A stretch of DNA of 64,000 nt. Source: Comamonadaceae bacterium OTU4NAUVB1. Its GTDB lineage: Bacteria; Pseudomonadota; Gammaproteobacteria; Burkholderiales; Burkholderiaceae_C. Both the position numbers and the translations under genes were made by a program. The notes under the pieces are model-generated. The model did not search any database. It was not told where the DNA came from and saw only the letters and a list, made by a program, of their open reading frames with translations. Location of the stretch: assembly GCA_024372625.1 (NCBI GenBank), contig CP099605.1, positions 2,046,001-2,110,000 on the forward strand, read 5' to 3'. Shown piece by piece: positions 61,287-64,000 of the stretch (its first letter is position 1; the number at the start of each line of letters is the position of its first letter).

Positions 61287-62432
61287 TCACCCGGGCCGCG
61301 CCGGCTGCGCGGACGATGGCTGCGGTCCGGACGGGACGTACGCGTCCAGCAGGCTGGCGCGGAAGCGCGCCGGCCCGAAGCGCGCGCGGGCCTGGTCGCG
61401 GGCCGCGTCGCCCATCGCCTTGCGCAGCGCCGGCTCGTCGATCAGCCGCGCCACCGCGCCGACCATCTCTCCGACCGAGCGGCACAGCAGGCCGGTCCTG
61501 CCGTGCTCGACCACCTGGCGATGGCGCGGGCAGTCCAGGACGACGCCGGGCAGGCCCGCCGCCATGGCCTGGATCAGGGACATCGGGTGGCCGCGCGGTC
61601 GCCACGGAGCGACGTACAGCCAGCCCCGCGCCAGCGCGTCGACGTGGTGCTCCGGCCCGATGCCGGTGCTGCGGATGCCGGCGGCCTCGAAGCGGCTCGC
61701 CAGGCACCGCCCCATGTCGCCGATCCAGGTGAACGCGATGTTCAGTTCCCGGGCGCCCAGCAGCACCGCGATCTGCGAGAGCACCTCGACCGGCGGCGTG
61801 CCGCGGTGCGCGCCGCCGCTGAGCACCAGTGGGTGGGACGCCTCCTCGCGCGGGACCTCCAGGAAGCGGCCGTTCACCGGACGCTCGACCAGGTGGCGGC
61901 TGCCGCCCCAGCCCCCCGGGACGGCGGACTCGGCGCGGGAGGTGAGGATGGCGACGCTGCGGACCGGGTGGATCAGGGCGCGCGCCATGGCGAGGACCAG
62001 CCAGTCCACCGCGCGCGCCGCTCCCGGGACGCCGCAGCCGGGCGACGCGCCACCGCCGTGCGGCGAATAGAAGACCGTGGCGCGCGGCGCGCACCGCCGC
62101 AGGGCCACGGCGCCGATGGCGCAGGACGCGAGACCGTGGAAATGGAGCGTGGCCGGACGGCGCTCGACGATCTCCCTGCGGCAGGCCTCGTAGAACGCCC
62201 GGTGCCGCGTCCGGCCGTCTCCTTCGCCGTCGCCGTCGCCGTCGCCCCGCACCAGCACCACGCGGGCATGCCGCTGAAGCCCCGGCAGGTGCCCGCGGGC
62301 CGCCGCGTCGTCGAGCAGGATCACCGACTGGGACTGCCCCAGCGACGCGAGTTCCCGCGTCGCGGGGCCCAGGAAGCCGTGCACCGCGTCGTTCGACGCG
62401 AACACCACGTGCAGCACGCCGGCGGGCGTCAT
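61287..62432 (-). CDS. glycosyltransferase, GT4 family-like
   Basis: A 381-residue GT-B fold transferase. The C-terminal donor-binding part has IGPEHHVDALARGWLYVAPWRPRGHPMSLIQAMAAGLPGVVLD, typical of exopolysaccharide transferases, with Gln where many GT4 enzymes have the EX7E second glutamate's neighbour region. The N-terminal half has HFHGLASCAIGAVAL and VFYSPHGGGASPG. A low-complexity acidic patch RGDGDGDGEGDG lies near residue 62. The start MTPAGVLHVVF shares one base with the stop of the sugar transferase gene (TGATG), so the two are coupled. Acceptor and sugar are unknown. Confidence 0.82.
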   Translation of the reverse strand: MTPAGVLHVVFASNDAVHGFLGPATRELASLGQSQSVILLDDAAARGHLPGLQRHARVVLVRGDGDGDGEGDGRTRHRAFYEACRREIVERRPATLHFHGLASCAIGAVALRRCAPRATVFYSPHGGGASPGCGVPGAARAVDWLVLAMARALIHPVRSVAILTSRAESAVPGGWGGSRHLVERPVNGRFLEVPREEASHPLVLSGGAHRGTPPVEVLSQIAVLLGARELNIAFTWIGDMGRCLASRFEAAGIRSTGIGPEHHVDALARGWLYVAPWRPRGHPMSLIQAMAAGLPGVVLDCPRHRQVVEHGRTGLLCRSVGEMVGAVARLIDEPALRKAMGDAARDQARARFGPARFRASLLDAYVPSGPQPSSAQPARPG

Positions 62433-63118
62433 CAGCGGGCCCCCTTCCTGCGCAGCACGATCCCGACCGTCCTGAACAGGATGGCCAGGTCGCGGACCAT
62501 CGACCGGCTCTCGACATAGCGCCGGTCCAGCGCGACGCGCTCCTCGTAGGAGGTGTCGTTGCGGCCGCTGACCTGCCACAGGCCGGTCATGCCGGGCCGG
62601 ACGCTGACGTAGTGCCAGCGGCTGCCGCCGTACTTCTCGAGTTCGGCCACCGTCACCGGACGCGGACCGACCAGGCGCATGTCGCCCCGGACGACGTTGA
62701 ACAGCTGGGGCAGTTCGTCCAGGCTGGTGCGGCGCAGGAAGTCGCCCACCGCCGTGACGCGCGGGTCGCGGGTCAGCTTGCGGTCGCGTTCCCACTCCAT
62801 CGCGGCGTGCGGATCGCGCGCGAGCAGCGCGGCCAGCACCGCGTCCGCGTCCCGGCGCATGGATCGGAACTTCAGGCAACGGAAGAGCCCGCCGTTCCTG
62901 CCGACGCGGTAATGGCCGAAGAGGATCGGCGCGCCGTCCGCGCGCCAGACCAGGGCCGCGACGGTCACCAGCACCGGCGTCAGCAGCACCAGCAGGACGC
63001 CGGCGAGCAGCCGGTCGAACCCCGCGCCGAGCGCGTCCGCGACGACCTCCGTTCGCCGCCCCGACCTGCCCGCGCCGACCCGCGCCTGCGCGGAGATGAA
63101 AAGCGCCACGTTCGACAT
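62432..63118 (-). CDS. exopolysaccharide sugar transferase (undecaprenyl-phosphate phosphosugar transferase)
   Basis: A 228-residue bacterial sugar transferase that primes polysaccharide synthesis by moving a phosphosugar to undecaprenyl phosphate. One membrane segment at about residues 42-62 (AGVLLVLLTPVLVTVAALVW), then KFRSMRRDAD, RRTSLDELPQLFNVVRGDMRLVGPRP and RPGMTGLWQVSGR, the catalytic core motifs. It is the short form without the multi-helix N-terminus of WcaJ. The start MSNVALFISAQ has GGGAAGG just upstream; a longer in-frame start at 63199 lacks one. The rest of a polysaccharide locus is not in view. Confidence 0.92.
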   Translation of the reverse strand: MSNVALFISAQARVGAGRSGRRTEVVADALGAGFDRLLAGVLLVLLTPVLVTVAALVWRADGAPILFGHYRVGRNGGLFRCLKFRSMRRDADAVLAALLARDPHAAMEWERDRKLTRDPRVTAVGDFLRRTSLDELPQLFNVVRGDMRLVGPRPVTVAELEKYGGSRWHYVSVRPGMTGLWQVSGRNDTSYEERVALDRRYVESRSMVRDLAILFRTVGIVLRRKGAR

Positions 63119-63337
63119 GCTGACCTTCCCTTCGTTGAGTCCGATGGCTGCGACCGGAATCCAGTTTGGCGTCGGGGTCGGGCGACGCCTGCGCGCCATC
63201 GTCTGAAAGCCGGTTACGTCATGCCGCGCGGCGCCGTAGCGTCACGACTGACAGAGACAGCACGCCTCGACGCACGCCAGGGGTTTCGGCGGAGGAATTG
63301 AGTGATCCCACCAGGCCAATTTTTGCGAAGGATCCGA

Positions 63338-64000
63338 ATGCTTGCCTTGAACTACCGGGGACCCTACCGGGTGCGTGTCTCGGAAAAACCCGACCCCGTC
63401 ATCGAACACCCCAACGACGCCATCGTCCAGGTGCTGCGCGCCTGCATCTGCGGCTCCGACCTGCACCTCTACCACGGGCTGGTGCCCGACACGCGCGTGG
63501 GCACCACCTTCGGTCACGAGTTCGTCGGCACCGTGGTGGACGTCGGCAACTCGGTGCGCAACCTCAAGCGCGGCGACCGGGTGATCGTGCCTTTCAACGT
63601 CTTCTGCGGCAGCTGCTATTTCTGTCGCCGCGAGCTGTACGGCAACTGCCACAACACCAACCCGCAGGCCACCGCCGTCGGCGGCATCTACGGCTACTCG
63701 CACACCGCTGGCGGCTTCGACGGCGGGCAGGCGCAATTCGTGCGCGTGCCCTTCGCCGACGTCGGACCGACCCGCATTCCCGACGAGCTGCTGCTGGAGG
63801 ACGCGGTGATGCTCACCGACGCCTTCCCCACCGGCTACCAGGCCGCCGAGATGGGCGGCATCCGCGAGGGCGACACCGTGGTGGTCTTCGGCGCCGGCCC
63901 GGTGGGCATCTTCGCGGCGAAGTCGGCCTGGCTGATGGGCGCCGGACGGGTGATCGTGGTCGATCACCTGGAGTACCGGCTGGCCTTCGTGCGGCAGTTC
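63338..64000 (+). CDS. zinc-dependent alcohol dehydrogenase, 3' end outside window
   Basis: Partial: 221 residues are visible and the frame runs off the window. The GroES-like domain carries catalytic zinc ligands in CICGSDLHLYHG and TFGHEFVGTV, and the structural zinc cluster CGSCYFCRRELYGNC. The nucleotide-binding domain starts with VVVFGAGPVGIFAAKSA and IVVDHLEYRL. It resembles formaldehyde/threonine-dehydrogenase-like ADHs. GAAGG precedes the ATG. It is divergent from the sugar transferase gene. Confidence 0.88.
   Translation, partial: MLALNYRGPYRVRVSEKPDPVIEHPNDAIVQVLRACICGSDLHLYHGLVPDTRVGTTFGHEFVGTVVDVGNSVRNLKRGDRVIVPFNVFCGSCYFCRRELYGNCHNTNPQATAVGGIYGYSHTAGGFDGGQAQFVRVPFADVGPTRIPDELLLEDAVMLTDAFPTGYQAAEMGGIREGDTVVVFGAGPVGIFAAKSAWLMGAGRVIVVDHLEYRLAFVRQF

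Noticed and set aside
61183-62517. A 444-codon minus-strand frame overlapping the glycosyltransferase
   Set aside because: It is an alternative frame of the glycosyltransferase region, made mostly of Arg, Gly and Ala, with no family signal.

Overview
This is a high-GC chromosomal window. Protein families, gene order and codon use point to a betaproteobacterium of the order Burkholderiales, probably Comamonadaceae-like. That assignment rests on recognising families by eye, not on a search. No rRNA, tRNA, CRISPR array, transposase or integrase was seen.

Layout, left to right. (1) 1-9.8 kb is housekeeping: the end of a DUF444 (YeaH) gene coupled to a SpoVR-family gene, a coupled aroQ-tag pair on the minus strand, a formaldehyde-detoxification run (frmA, an alpha/beta hydrolase, fghA, a 3'-5' exonuclease), gluconokinase, a lipoprotein and a PA0069-type radical SAM protein. 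(2) 10.0-27.9 kb is one long plus-strand storage and compatible-solute cluster: glgB, glgE, a treS-maltokinase fusion, a membrane-channel-like gene, glgX, treZ and a malQ-treY fusion. It encodes both the GlgE route (trehalose to maltose to maltose-1-phosphate to alpha-glucan) and the TreY/TreZ route (glucan back to trehalose), so carbon can move both ways between glucan and trehalose. (3) 28-37.5 kb is mixed metabolism: a CBS-domain protein, metY, hydrolases, a thioredoxin-like protein, a DUF2069 gene, an FAD-linked dehydrogenase, thyA-folA, nitronate monooxygenase, an aldehyde dehydrogenase and a 52-residue small protein. (4) 37.5-40.5 kb is signalling: a LOV-type blue-light sensor histidine kinase with a receiver domain, facing an EAL-like/HDOD protein. 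(5) 40.5-52.7 kb is the flagellar rod-hook-basal body locus. flgBCDEFGHIJKL runs leftward; flgA, flgM and flgN run rightward, with a good sigma-28 promoter before flgM. (6) 52.8-56.6 kb has a small membrane protein, an MDR dehydrogenase, a patatin-like phospholipase coupled to an OBAP (DUF1264) lipoprotein, and a possible minus-strand small RNA at about 54.45-54.74 kb.

(7) 57.1-60.95 kb is a clearly AT-rich accessory island. It begins inside a DUF6402-type gene whose first third is GC-rich like the host and whose remainder is AT-rich. Four tandem paralogues follow, each encoding a small protein with one N-terminal membrane segment, a two-cysteine core and a conserved C-terminal PP-x-x-WW/QWD-like motif. 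Copies 1 and 3 are intact; copies 2 and 4 are broken and share the same in-frame TGA. The layout resembles an effector (or effector-associated) gene followed by duplicated immunity-type genes. That function is inference and is the most interesting part of the window.

(8) 61.3-64 kb is GC-rich again, with a glycosyltransferase and a sugar transferase (exopolysaccharide type) on the minus strand and the start of a zinc-dependent alcohol dehydrogenase cut by the window end.
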